From a virus: 28,335 bases of DNA. The translations under genes and the position numbers were made by a program. The notes under the pieces were generated by a model. The model did not search any database. It was not told where the DNA came from and saw only the letters and a list, made by a program, of their open reading frames with translations. The stretch is from positions 1 to 28,335 of the IMG/VR virus record IMGVR_UViG_3300006735_000009, one strand, 5' to 3'. This document shows positions 16,540 through 22,697 of this stretch, in pieces (position 1 is the stretch's first letter; the number at the start of each line of letters is the position of its first letter).

Positions 16540-17076
16540 ATGGCAGGACAAAGACTAACAGACAAAACAGCTCTAACAGAACAGTTAGGTAGTGGTGATT
16601 TATTTATGGTTGTTGATGTTAACGACACTACTGGTAGTAGTGCAGGAACTAGCAAAAAACTTGATGCAAAATTTTTAATACAAACTGATAAAATTTCTAT
16701 TAGTAATGCAGAAGTATTAGACCTTAACGCAAACGAAAAAGTATTAGTAGGAGCTTTAAGTGGTTATATGATTACAGTTTACAATGTAACTGTATTATGT
16801 ACTTATGCCTCTGCTTCAGAAAACCAAAGAAAAGATTTATTATTTGGCTATGATGACTCTATTGATACTTCTTACTGGTCTAAAATATCTGATTGTATGG
16901 ACGGAAAAACTAGCGATATGACTTATAACCCTGGAGCTTTTGACCAAACGAAAGAAGGAACTTGGACATCTTCAATTTTAAATAAACCCTTTGTTTGTTG
17001 GGCTGAGGGTACAGGTTTTGCGGGTGGTTGGTCAGCAGATGTTTATGTTACTTATTCTTATACAAAAATATTATAA
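16540..17076 (+). CDS. Probable tail fibre or virion surface protein
   Basis: This is a 178-residue protein with no signal peptide. It begins MAGQRLTDKTALTEQLGSGD and continues LFMVVDVNDTTG, a Gly/Ser/Thr-rich pattern common at the N terminus of phage fibre or appendage proteins. The rest is a compact beta domain with many aromatic residues (SYWSKISDC, WTSSILNKPFVCWAEG, YVTYSYTKIL). It sits after the connector gene and ends at a TAATG overlap with an exported protein. A receptor-binding or head-fibre role is likely; the receptor is unknown. Confidence 0.5.
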   Translation: MAGQRLTDKTALTEQLGSGDLFMVVDVNDTTGSSAGTSKKLDAKFLIQTDKISISNAEVLDLNANEKVLVGALSGYMITVYNVTVLCTYASASENQRKDLLFGYDDSIDTSYWSKISDCMDGKTSDMTYNPGAFDQTKEGTWTSSILNKPFVCWAEGTGFAGGWSADVYVTYSYTKIL

Positions 17077-18104
17077 TGGACGCTACTAAATACCTTTATG
17101 CTTTAATAATGTTTATAGTTTTTGGGTTGGCTACTTGTAATGCTCAATTCTTTAAATACGCTACTTTTTATACTTCTATGAGTATGAATACTAGCATGGT
17201 AGAAGACCAAGATTTTATAGCAATCAATAAAGGATATGAAGAAACTACGCAAATTAATGAATACGATTATAACTTTACTATTGGAATACGCAAGATTGCT
17301 AGGTTCGATTTTGAGCAAAAAGTTAAGACTTGGTACTATGGTAATGAGCAGAGCTATAGCGATAATACTCTTATTGGTAATTCTAGTGGGTGGGAGTATC
17401 TTCTTAATTACTCTTTTATCCGTAATAGGTCTGAAAAATTTACTAATCAGGATTTTTGGATTAGATATTTAGGACATAATGGAGTAACTAAAATACAAGT
17501 AAAAAATGATGAAGCTAGGGATTTAGAGTTTACTTCATTTGATACTAGACACAGAATACAAAAAGGACGTTGGGATTTTACTATAGGTATTGTTGGAAGA
17601 AGTCATAGAGTTTATGGTTACAATCCAATAGAGGACACTTGGGAAGCAGGAGAGGATAGCTTTTTTGATTTAGCAGAAGATTTTGGTTATAGTAGTGAAT
17701 TTGTTAATGGTCGTTTTCATTGGTTTAAAAATGGTGAATTATTAGCAACTTCAAATGATGAGTTTTTTAAGCATTATTTTGGTTCGGCTATAGCTCAATA
17801 TAATGAGAATGAAATAAACGCTTTAGGCAACGTCTATGAGCTTTCTGCGGCGCTTGGAGTTTCTTATTATAAGTATAGTAATAACTTTTGGTTATTAAGT
17901 TGGGTAAATGTAATGCCTTATCACTACGGATTAAATGAATTTAGTTATGACTATGAGCAACTACCTATAGACTTAGATTTAGGGCTTGTTACTGGTTGGA
18001 AAATAACAAAGTCATTAGGAATATTTATAGAGGGTACTTATTTAAGGTATTGGGAAAAGCCTATCTATGAGTGTAAATTGGGGTTTAACTATTTAATATT
18101 TTAG
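17076..18104 (+). CDS. Exported outer-membrane-like beta-barrel protein
   Basis: This 342-residue protein starts at the ATG that overlaps the preceding stop (TAATG). An upstream TTG at 17028 would bury the signal peptide and is not chosen. Residues 1-24 are a signal peptide (MDATKYLYALIMFIVFGLAT then CNAQ, cut after Q24). The mature part alternates short aromatic strands with polar loops, for example YNFTIGIRKI, WDFTIGIVG, NNFWLLSWVNVMPYH and LGIFIEGTYLRYWE. It ends LGFNYLIF, with a C-terminal Phe as in outer-membrane barrels. It is probably placed in the host outer membrane during infection. Possible roles are blocking superinfection or helping release; both are inferred. Confidence 0.6.
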   Translation: MDATKYLYALIMFIVFGLATCNAQFFKYATFYTSMSMNTSMVEDQDFIAINKGYEETTQINEYDYNFTIGIRKIARFDFEQKVKTWYYGNEQSYSDNTLIGNSSGWEYLLNYSFIRNRSEKFTNQDFWIRYLGHNGVTKIQVKNDEARDLEFTSFDTRHRIQKGRWDFTIGIVGRSHRVYGYNPIEDTWEAGEDSFFDLAEDFGYSSEFVNGRFHWFKNGELLATSNDEFFKHYFGSAIAQYNENEINALGNVYELSAALGVSYYKYSNNFWLLSWVNVMPYHYGLNEFSYDYEQLPIDLDLGLVTGWKITKSLGIFIEGTYLRYWEKPIYECKLGFNYLIF

Positions 18105-18106
18105 GT

Positions 18107-18817
18107 ATGAAAAAATTATTATTCTTTTTGGTGTTTAGTTTTAGCTTTAGTCAATCTAATTGTGAATTATGCGTAGAGCAAAATGGTTTTTATTGTGGTG
18201 ATGATGAGTCTAACTGGACGCAATACAGTCCTAATGGCTGTGTTCCTAATAATTGGATAAATGATGGCTGGGTAGATTGTGTTGATTCAAGCGATGAGGG
18301 AGAAGATGTAGTACCTACTACAGCTTTAGACTGTATACCGCCTACGCCTATTTGTGATACAGTTTTTGTAGATGTACCTTTTTATATATATGAAACTATT
18401 ATACAATTAGATACTGTATATCAAACAGAATATATAACACAAATAGTAGTAGACACTGTATTGTTAGAAACGTTTATACCTGAATTTATATTTATAACTG
18501 ATACTGTTTATGCAGAAGTGCTTGACACCATGTATATAAATGTAGTAGACACTTTAGAAATTACAGTATTAGATACAATAATTGAAACAGAGTATATTGA
18601 ATTTTTTATAACTGATACAGTTGTAGAATATATTGATGTTGTTTCTACAGAATATATAGATTGTTTAACTGGTTTACCATGTGGTAATATTGGTATAATT
18701 GAGATACTTAAAAAATCTCAAAACAAAAATAAAATATATAACATTGAGGGAAAAGAAATATATAGACGTAAAGGGTTATATATAGAGAATGGAAAAATAA
18801 ATTTTAAATTAAAATAA
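18107..18817 (+). CDS. Exported Asp-Thr repeat protein with a type IX sorting-like tail
   Basis: This is a 236-residue protein. Residues 1-16 are a signal peptide (MKKLLFFLVFSFSFSQ). Residues 19-85 hold eight cysteines and many Asp/Trp, suggesting a disulfide-bonded head. Residues 84-172 contain eight D-T-[VMLI] repeats (at 84, 102, 116, 132, 140, 148, 156, 170), with an 8-residue period in the middle, set in Ile/Val/Tyr-rich sequence with no Lys or Arg. The C-terminal 27 residues (KIYNIEGKEIYRRKGLYIEN plus seven more) resemble a shortened type IX secretion sorting domain ('vyN..G.ev...kGiYi.ng'). Its start follows the barrel-like gene by two bases. A surface-exposed role is inferred; no function is known. 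Confidence 0.55.
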   Translation: MKKLLFFLVFSFSFSQSNCELCVEQNGFYCGDDESNWTQYSPNGCVPNNWINDGWVDCVDSSDEGEDVVPTTALDCIPPTPICDTVFVDVPFYIYETIIQLDTVYQTEYITQIVVDTVLLETFIPEFIFITDTVYAEVLDTMYINVVDTLEITVLDTIIETEYIEFFITDTVVEYIDVVSTEYIDCLTGLPCGNIGIIEILKKSQNKNKIYNIEGKEIYRRKGLYIENGKINFKLK

Positions 18818-18819
18818 AT

Positions 18820-19002
18820 ATGAAAAACGTAATTAATAAAATTGTAAACAGTAGAAAATTTTGGTATGGCTTTTCTATACTAATGGTTATAATGTTTTCA
18901 GAAGATTTAGGAATTAGTGCAACAAAAATGCAATCAATGTTAATTGTTGGTGTAGCTCTAATTATAGGTCAGGGTATGGCAGATAAATCTTGTAACAAGT
19001 AA
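18820..19002 (+). CDS. Small two-helix membrane protein
   Basis: This 60-residue protein has two hydrophobic segments, at about residues 14-26 (FWYGFSILMVIMF) and 37-53 (MQSMLIVGVALIIGQGM), joined by a short polar turn, with a basic N-terminal end and a KSCNK tail. Size and position upstream of the endolysin candidate would suit a second holin or antiholin. A stronger holin candidate lies at 20257, so this one may modulate it. It starts two bases after the preceding stop codon. Confidence 0.5.
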   Translation: MKNVINKIVNSRKFWYGFSILMVIMFSEDLGISATKMQSMLIVGVALIIGQGMADKSCNK

Positions 19003-19006
19003 ACAA

Positions 19007-19282
19007 ATGGCTACAGAAATCTCTGAAAATACCAAGCTCCAACTTAATCTCAAAACAATTATTGCTATTTGTTTGGTTGTAAGTAGTTTTGTAGGGCAAT
19101 ATTATGTTTTAAGTAATGAAATAGAATTAGCAAAGCGTCTACCAGAATCAGAAATATCTAGGTCTGAGTTAGATTTAAAGCTAGAGTTAATTAGTAAAAC
19201 TGTTATGTCAAACGCTGAAAAACTAAACAAAGTAGAAACAAGCATGGAGAAGATAGAGGAAAGAGTTTACGAATTAAAATGA
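19007..19282 (+). CDS. Membrane-anchored coiled-coil protein (spanin-like)
   Basis: This is a 91-residue protein with one transmembrane segment at about 17-35 (TIIAICLVVSSFVGQYYVL) and a charged helical domain to the end (for example LDLKLELISK and VETSMEKIEERV). An N-terminal anchor with a periplasmic coiled coil is the layout of an inner-membrane spanin, which disrupts the outer membrane at the end of lysis. No separate outer-membrane lipoprotein gene is obvious inside or beside it. It may instead be a holin accessory protein. Its stop overlaps the next ATG (ATGA). Confidence 0.42.
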   Translation: MATEISENTKLQLNLKTIIAICLVVSSFVGQYYVLSNEIELAKRLPESEISRSELDLKLELISKTVMSNAEKLNKVETSMEKIEERVYELK

Positions 19283-19656
19283 GATTTCTAAAATACATAC
19301 TACTATTGTTGGTAGGGCAAACCATAGCTCAAACAACTGTAACAACTCAAAACGCTTTAAGCAAGTACACAGACTCTAAGGGGGTTGTAGTAATAGAATT
19401 TTGGGCTGAGTGGAACGACAAAAACTCTTGTAGTTTTTTAAAAGACCTAGAAGATTGCAATACTGTTAAGGCAGATATTGGAATTTGTACAGCACTACAA
19501 GAAAAATATAACATTGAGGTTCTACCAACATTAGTAGTTATTAACAATTCACAAGAAGTATGCCGATTTACGGGTAACTTACTTTTCCAACTAAATGTTA
19601 AAAAGAAAGAAGTACAAGCAAAAATAGATAGTATAATAATTAGTAAATTTGAATAA
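19279..19656 (+). CDS. Exported thioredoxin-fold protein lacking the CXXC site
   Basis: This 125-residue protein has a signal peptide at residues 1-18 (MRFLKYILLLLVGQTIAQ). The mature part follows the thioredoxin order: a strand VVVIEFWAEW, an active-site loop, strand and helix with KADIGICTALQEKY, and a VLPTLVVIN strand with the cis-proline P83. The active-site loop reads EWNDKNSC, so the first catalytic Cys is replaced by Asn and only C51 remains. Other cysteines are at 60, 70 and 95. It cannot be a normal dithiol oxidoreductase, but could act as a redox chaperone or have a binding role. It lies between the spanin-like and endolysin genes, joined by ATGA and TAATG overlaps. Confidence 0.72.
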   Translation: MRFLKYILLLLVGQTIAQTTVTTQNALSKYTDSKGVVVIEFWAEWNDKNSCSFLKDLEDCNTVKADIGICTALQEKYNIEVLPTLVVINNSQEVCRFTGNLLFQLNVKKKEVQAKIDSIIISKFE

Positions 19657-20270
19657 TGAAGTTAACTAGAGAACTTATAGAAAACACAGTAAAAGACAAA
19701 GGGTATAATTGGTTTGATAAAGGCGATTATAATTTAAATATTGTGGGCGTTAGGAACAGCTCTACTGGTGATGAGGTTACAAATAAGTTTGATGATAAAA
19801 TAACACTATCTTATAAAGTCGAGGGAGAATGGCAATTTTATAGTTTTGACGCTACTACTGACCCTGGTAGATATTGGGTAGAAAATATAATGAGAGTTGA
19901 GGGTGTAGCTTGTTTAAAGCCTGGTCAATTTAAGTCATATAAAATAGACAAACACAGAGGGAATTACGATGCCTTGTGCCAGAGAATTTCAGAGGTCACG
20001 GTATATAGAGATAGCAACAAGGACGGTTGCTATGATTTAGATGATGACAATACACAAACTGGTTTTTTTGGTATTAACATACATAGAGCTACAGCTAGAA
20101 AAGGAAAGAAGTCTAGTCAAGTAGATAAATGGAGTGCAGGTTGTCAAGTAATAGCAAGTAATGATGATTGGGAAGAATTTATATTTGCTTGTTATAAAGC
20201 TGAGGCGGTTTGGGGTAATAAGTTTACTTATACATTAATTAATAGTAAAGATATTTATGGGGATATTTAA
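19656..20270 (+). CDS. Endolysin candidate with L,D-transpeptidase-like motif
   Basis: This 204-residue protein has no signal peptide, as expected for a holin-dependent lysin, and overlaps the holin gene by 14 bases. The key motif is H143 in GINIHRATARKG followed by S160-x-G162-C163 in DKWSAGCQVIAS. The layout H-x16-S-x-G-C is that of YkuD-type L,D-transpeptidase active sites, where Cys attacks peptidoglycan peptides. A second feature is D-x-N-x-D-G-x-x-D at 119-127 (DSNKDGCYD), like an EF-hand calcium loop. The protein may cut or remodel host cross-links. It might also be a structural protein with this fold. Lysis role inferred from motif and neighbours. Confidence 0.65.
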   Translation: MKLTRELIENTVKDKGYNWFDKGDYNLNIVGVRNSSTGDEVTNKFDDKITLSYKVEGEWQFYSFDATTDPGRYWVENIMRVEGVACLKPGQFKSYKIDKHRGNYDALCQRISEVTVYRDSNKDGCYDLDDDNTQTGFFGINIHRATARKGKKSSQVDKWSAGCQVIASNDDWEEFIFACYKAEAVWGNKFTYTLINSKDIYGDI

Positions 20271-20643
20271 AAACATACTAGGAACTGAAAAGGTTATAGA
20301 TGGTGTTGGTGAGATTTTAGATAATGTCATAACAAGTAAAGAAGAAAAGCTAAACGCTAAAGCAAAGATTAAAGAAATAATGAACTCTTATAAAATAGAG
20401 TTAGAAAAAAACATAACAGCTAGATGGGAAGCTGACGCAAATGGTAACATCTTAACACGCTCTGTAAGGCCTTTAGTATTAATATTTTGTATAGTTTGTA
20501 CAATGTTATTAGTATTTATAGATAGTGGCTCTATTGCGTTTGAAGTAGCTGATAAATGGACGGATTTATTAACTATGGTTCTAATAACAATTGTGGGGGC
20601 GTATTTTGGTGGTCGTTCAGTTGAGAAATTTAAAAAGAAATAA
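20257..20643 (+). CDS. Holin (GTA-type 3TM superfamily-like)
   Basis: This is a 128-residue protein. Residues 1-65 are an amphipathic, Lys/Glu-rich cytoplasmic helix region. A conserved-looking TRSVRPLVL motif (67-75) starts the first membrane helix (71-88), and the second covers about 101-117, followed by GAYFGGRSVEKFKKK. The TRS.RP entry and the GAYFG.RS exit are hallmarks of the GTA_holin_3TM-like family. It would form the inner-membrane pores that let the endolysin reach the wall. It overlaps the endolysin gene at its 5' end and the metallophosphatase at its 3' end. Confidence 0.8.
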   Translation: MGIFKNILGTEKVIDGVGEILDNVITSKEEKLNAKAKIKEIMNSYKIELEKNITARWEADANGNILTRSVRPLVLIFCIVCTMLLVFIDSGSIAFEVADKWTDLLTMVLITIVGAYFGGRSVEKFKKK

Positions 20644-21385
20644 TATCAAAAAAGATTATCGTTTAAGATTAACAAAGGTAGAACACGACCTTATAAAAGA
20701 CAAAAGAAATAAAGACAATAACAATATTCTAGTTATTGGAGATTTACACGAACCATTTTGTTTAGATGAATATTTAGATTTCTGTATAGAACAATACTAT
20801 AGGTTTAATTGTAATCAAGTAATTTTTATAGGCGATATTATTGATTCGCATGGGTTCAGTTATCACGAACAAGACCCTGACGGTTATTCAGCAGGTAATG
20901 AGTTAAAATTAGCAATTAAAAGAGTAGCTAGGTGGTATAATGCTTTTAATAATAAAACAGTACCTAATGGAATTGATGTTTGTATAGGCAATCACGATAG
21001 AATGGCTGCCCGTAAAAGTATGACAGGGGGAATACCAAGTGCTTGGATTAGGTCTTATAACGAAGTTTTAAATACTCCTGATTGGAATTGGGTAGAAAAT
21101 GTTATATATAATGATGTTCTTTACGAACATGGAGAGGGTGGACAAGCTCTAACTAAAGCTAAAAATAATATGATGTCTAGTGTTTGTGGTCATACCCATA
21201 CAGAGGCTTATGTAAAATGGTTAGTTGGAAAAAGATTTAGAGTATTTTCTTGCCAAACAGGTTGTGGTTTAAATAATAAAAGTTACGCAACTGCGTACGC
21301 CAAGAATTTTAAAAAACAAGCTATTGGTTGTGCTGTTGTTTTAAACAATGGGGAACTGCCTATTAATCTCTTAATGGAACTATAA
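20591..21385 (+). CDS. Calcineurin-like metallophosphoesterase
   Basis: This protein of up to 264 residues has all main metallophosphoesterase motifs: GDLHEP (D51, H53), GDIIDSHG (D82), GNHDR (N134, H135), then H180 and GHTHTE (H201, H203). It should bind two metal ions and hydrolyse a phosphoester; the substrate is unknown. The start is uncertain. The ATG at 20591 lies 53 bases inside the holin gene and the TTG at 20621 lies 23 bases inside. The sequence from IKKDYRLRLTK looks like the natural N terminus, which would need a rare ATC start at 20645. It is the last gene of the rightward late block, and possible hairpins follow. Confidence 0.82.
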   Translation: MWGRILVVVQLRNLKRNNIKKDYRLRLTKVEHDLIKDKRNKDNNNILVIGDLHEPFCLDEYLDFCIEQYYRFNCNQVIFIGDIIDSHGFSYHEQDPDGYSAGNELKLAIKRVARWYNAFNNKTVPNGIDVCIGNHDRMAARKSMTGGIPSAWIRSYNEVLNTPDWNWVENVIYNDVLYEHGEGGQALTKAKNNMMSSVCGHTHTEAYVKWLVGKRFRVFSCQTGCGLNNKSYATAYAKNFKKQAIGCAVVLNNGELPINLLMEL

Positions 21386-21386
21386 A

Positions 21387-21439
21387 AATAAGGGCAAAAA
21401 TATTAGAATGTTATCCCTACTAATATAATTACCCTTATT
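21387..21439. other. Nested inverted repeats between convergent gene blocks
   Basis: AATAAGGG (21387-21394) pairs with CCCTTATT (21432-21439). Inside, TATTAG (21401-21406) pairs with CTAATA (21420-21425). The two unpaired sides between stems are 6 bases each and the apical loop is 13. On the minus strand the structure is followed by a T-rich stretch, so it may end the leftward transcript. A small structured RNA is an alternative. Confidence 0.5.
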
Positions 21440-21441
21440 CC

Positions 21442-21469
21442 GAGTAGTACAGTAATGAAAAAACTACTC
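21442..21469. other. Second inverted repeat at the end of the leftward block
   Basis: GAGTAGT (21442-21448) and ACTACTC (21463-21469) pair perfectly across a 14-base loop. The right arm covers the stop codon of the minus-strand gene that ends at 21464. Together with the nested repeats just before it, this fills the gap between convergent operons. Confidence 0.5.
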
Positions 21470-21736
21470 TAAAACAATACCTCTTAATACTTCTTTTTCT
21501 CTTTGGAATTGCACATGGTCATAAGGGCTTTTAATTAAATAATATCTTTTAAACTTTTTTATATCTCCATACATATTTTTTCTACTCATATAAAAAGATT
21601 CTATTCTAAAACCATCATCTTTTAAATCTCTTATAATACCTTGTAAATCTAAAATTAACAATTTTTGCATACATTCTAAAGTTGTTATACTAAAGTGTTC
21701 ATTTAAGTATTTTATTAATTGTTCTTTTTGATTCAT
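21464..21736 (-). CDS. Small winged-helix DNA-binding protein candidate
   Basis: This is a 90-residue protein, last in the leftward operon. Residues 5-45 read EQLIKYLNEHFSITTLECMQ, then KLLILDLQGIIRDLKDDGF. This pattern of helix, SITTLE turn, second helix and 'I..L..DGf.I' is that of small winged-helix domains common in phages (HTH_39-like). A basic C-terminal half (RKNMYGDIKKFKRYYLIK) supports DNA binding. Its start overlaps the preceding stop (ATGA). It might regulate early genes. Family assignment is by pattern only. Confidence 0.6.
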   Translation of the reverse strand: MNQKEQLIKYLNEHFSITTLECMQKLLILDLQGIIRDLKDDGFRIESFYMSRKNMYGDIKKFKRYYLIKSPYDHVQFQREKEVLRGIVLE

Positions 21737-21939
21737 TTTTTTTGATTTTCTATTATTATGTTATAAAAGTATTTGTAAAATTTATCAAAATCTTTTTGAG
21801 CGTCTTTAGTATATTTAAAGCTCCTAAACTCCTCATAGTTATTTATAGTATATTCAATTTTTAAATCTTCATACTTTTTTTCTACTTTGTTATGAGCTAA
21901 AGCTATTGCTAAAGTATCAGCGTTTATGGTTATGTTCAT
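21733..21939 (-). CDS. Small hypothetical protein of the leftward operon
   Basis: This 68-residue protein begins MNITINADTLAIALAHNKVE and continues as a charged, helical sequence rich in Lys, Tyr and Phe (KDAQKDFDKFYKYFYN). An in-frame TTG at 21975 would add 12 residues. The ATG at 21939 is preferred because it overlaps the stop of the upstream zinc-ribbon gene as ATGA, as elsewhere here. Its own stop overlaps the next start in the same way. No known family recognised. Confidence 0.58.
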   Translation of the reverse strand: MNITINADTLAIALAHNKVEKKYEDLKIEYTINNYEEFRSFKYTKDAQKDFDKFYKYFYNIIIENQKK

Positions 21940-22052
21940 TTTTCTTGTTTTATAGGTTCGCAAATCTCTCCACAATCAGAACATCTTTGACTATCTGAAT
22001 TACTTGGAGCGTTACAACAATCTGAATATATATCTATTATTTCTTTTTCCAT
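21936..22052 (-). CDS. 38-residue zinc-ribbon-like protein
   Basis: A tiny protein, MEKEIIDIYSDCCNAPSNSD followed by SQRCSDCGEICEPIKQEK. Five cysteines form CC-x(9)-C-x2-C-x3-C, a compact zinc-ribbon-like pattern (C-C...C-x-x-C-G). The start shares one base with the stop of the upstream gene (TAATG), and the stop overlaps the next start (ATGA). Such overlaps on both sides and the Cys pattern argue that it is real. Small zinc proteins of this type occur in many phage early regions; their partners are usually unknown. Confidence 0.68.
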   Translation of the reverse strand: MEKEIIDIYSDCCNAPSNSDSQRCSDCGEICEPIKQEK

Positions 22053-22129
22053 TATCTATATCCTTTTTTATTAGCGTATTCACTAGCTTTTACTATTAGC
22101 GCAAATGTTAAAAATATTATTAATTCCAT
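22052..22129 (-). CDS. 25-residue membrane peptide
   Basis: MELIIFLTFALIVKASEYAN then KKGYR: a single hydrophobic helix with a basic end. It sits one base after the preceding stop codon and overlaps the next start as TAATG, so it fits exactly between two genes. Small membrane peptides of this kind are common in phage early operons. The function is unknown and short length limits confidence. Confidence 0.5.
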   Translation of the reverse strand: MELIIFLTFALIVKASEYANKKGYR

Positions 22130-22130
22130 T

Positions 22131-22322
22131 TTATCTATGTTTTAAGTTTAAAGTTTGTACTTCTATTAGCATTTGATAGGCTTGTATTATTCTAGATTGA
22201 TAATCAGATTGTAAGCTAGAACTAAAATCAGTATCTTTTAATTCTTCTAACCTTTTTTCTAGTTTTTTAATTTGTTCTCTAAATGAGATTTCTAATTGGT
22301 CTAATAATTCTGTGTTTTTCAT
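22131..22322 (-). CDS. Small coiled-coil protein, first gene of the leftward operon
   Basis: This 63-residue protein begins MKNTELLDQLEISFREQIKK and is almost wholly helical and highly charged, with heptad-like Leu/Ile spacing (LEKRLEELKD). An in-frame TTG at 22346 would extend it, but that lies within the probable -7 promoter box (22344-22351), so the ATG at 22322 is the start. It is the first gene transcribed leftward. It may act as a dimeric regulator or partner; no known domain. Confidence 0.62.
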   Translation of the reverse strand: MKNTELLDQLEISFREQIKKLEKRLEELKDTDFSSSLQSDYQSRIIQAYQMLIEVQTLNLKHR

Positions 22323-22343
22323 TACTTGTTGTTTTTGTTTAAA

Positions 22344-22376
22344 CAAATATATGTAAAATATTTTTAATAAAACAAA
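22344..22376 (-). promoter_or_regulatory. Leftward promoter, Bacteroidetes sigma type
   Basis: On the minus strand TATATTTG (22351 to 22344) matches the TAnnTTTG -7 box, and TTTG (22376 to 22373) lies 21 bases upstream as a -33 box. The predicted start would be near 22338, about 15 bases before the ATG at 22322. Confidence 0.6.
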
Positions 22377-22425
22377 TAAATAATTAATAATTTATTAACA
22401 ATACCTATGTTAATATCTTTTTATT

Positions 22426-22452
22426 TTTGTAAAGTTATTTTAATTATATTTG
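22426..22452 (+). promoter_or_regulatory. Rightward promoter, Bacteroidetes sigma type
   Basis: TATATTTG at 22445-22452 fits the TAnnTTTG -7 box, and TTTG at 22426-22429 is a possible -33 box with a 15-base spacer, shorter than usual. It would start transcription near 22459, just before the regulator ATG at 22468. With the leftward promoter it forms a divergent control region. Confidence 0.58.
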
Positions 22453-22467
22453 TAAAAAATATTGTTT

Positions 22468-22692
22468 ATGAGATTTACACAATTTAAAAAACAAGATGAA
22501 GTAAGAAATACTATAATCTTGGAAATGATGAAAAACAAAATAAGGAAAAACCACTTAGCTAAAGAATTATCTTTGAGTTATCCTACAATGTTAGCGAAAT
22601 TAGATAGTCCTTTTTCATTTAAAGTAAGTGAGCTTTTATTATTATGTGAAATAGTCGAACTTGATATTAACGAATTATTAATTAAATACTAA
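22468..22692 (+). CDS. Cro/cI-like helix-turn-helix regulator
   Basis: This 74-residue protein carries a five-helix HTH pattern: VRNTIILEMMKNKIRKNHLA, then KELSLSYPTMLAKLDSPFSF as the turn and recognition helix, and SELLLLCEIVELDINELL as the C-terminal helices. The length is typical for a Cro-like repressor. The start is the ATG at 22468; a TTG at 22462 would add only two residues and sits within the predicted transcript start. It is placed at a divergent control region facing five leftward genes, like the switch of temperate phages. No integrase is present, so it may simply control early genes. Likely targets are the palindromes at 23144 and 12684, which is inferred. Confidence 0.75.
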   Translation: MRFTQFKKQDEVRNTIILEMMKNKIRKNHLAKELSLSYPTMLAKLDSPFSFKVSELLLLCEIVELDINELLIKY

Positions 22693-22697
22693 AAAAA

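Noticed and set aside
16473-16592. Short 39-codon frame starting two bases after the connector stop, overlapping the fibre-like gene
   Set aside because: It is Lys/Asn-rich, lacks tight overlap with neighbours, and its second half lies in the well-supported gene at 16540; too weak to call.
17028-17075. Upstream TTG start for the barrel-like protein
   Set aside because: It would hide the signal peptide, while the ATG at 17076 overlaps the preceding stop as TAATG like other junctions.
18480-18500. TTTATATTTATAA inside the Asp-Thr repeat gene, resembling the late downstream box
   Set aside because: No RAACAA box lies 14 bases upstream, and it is mid-gene.
22323-22346. Upstream TTG start for the first leftward gene
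   Set aside because: It lies in the predicted -7 promoter box, so it would not be transcribed.
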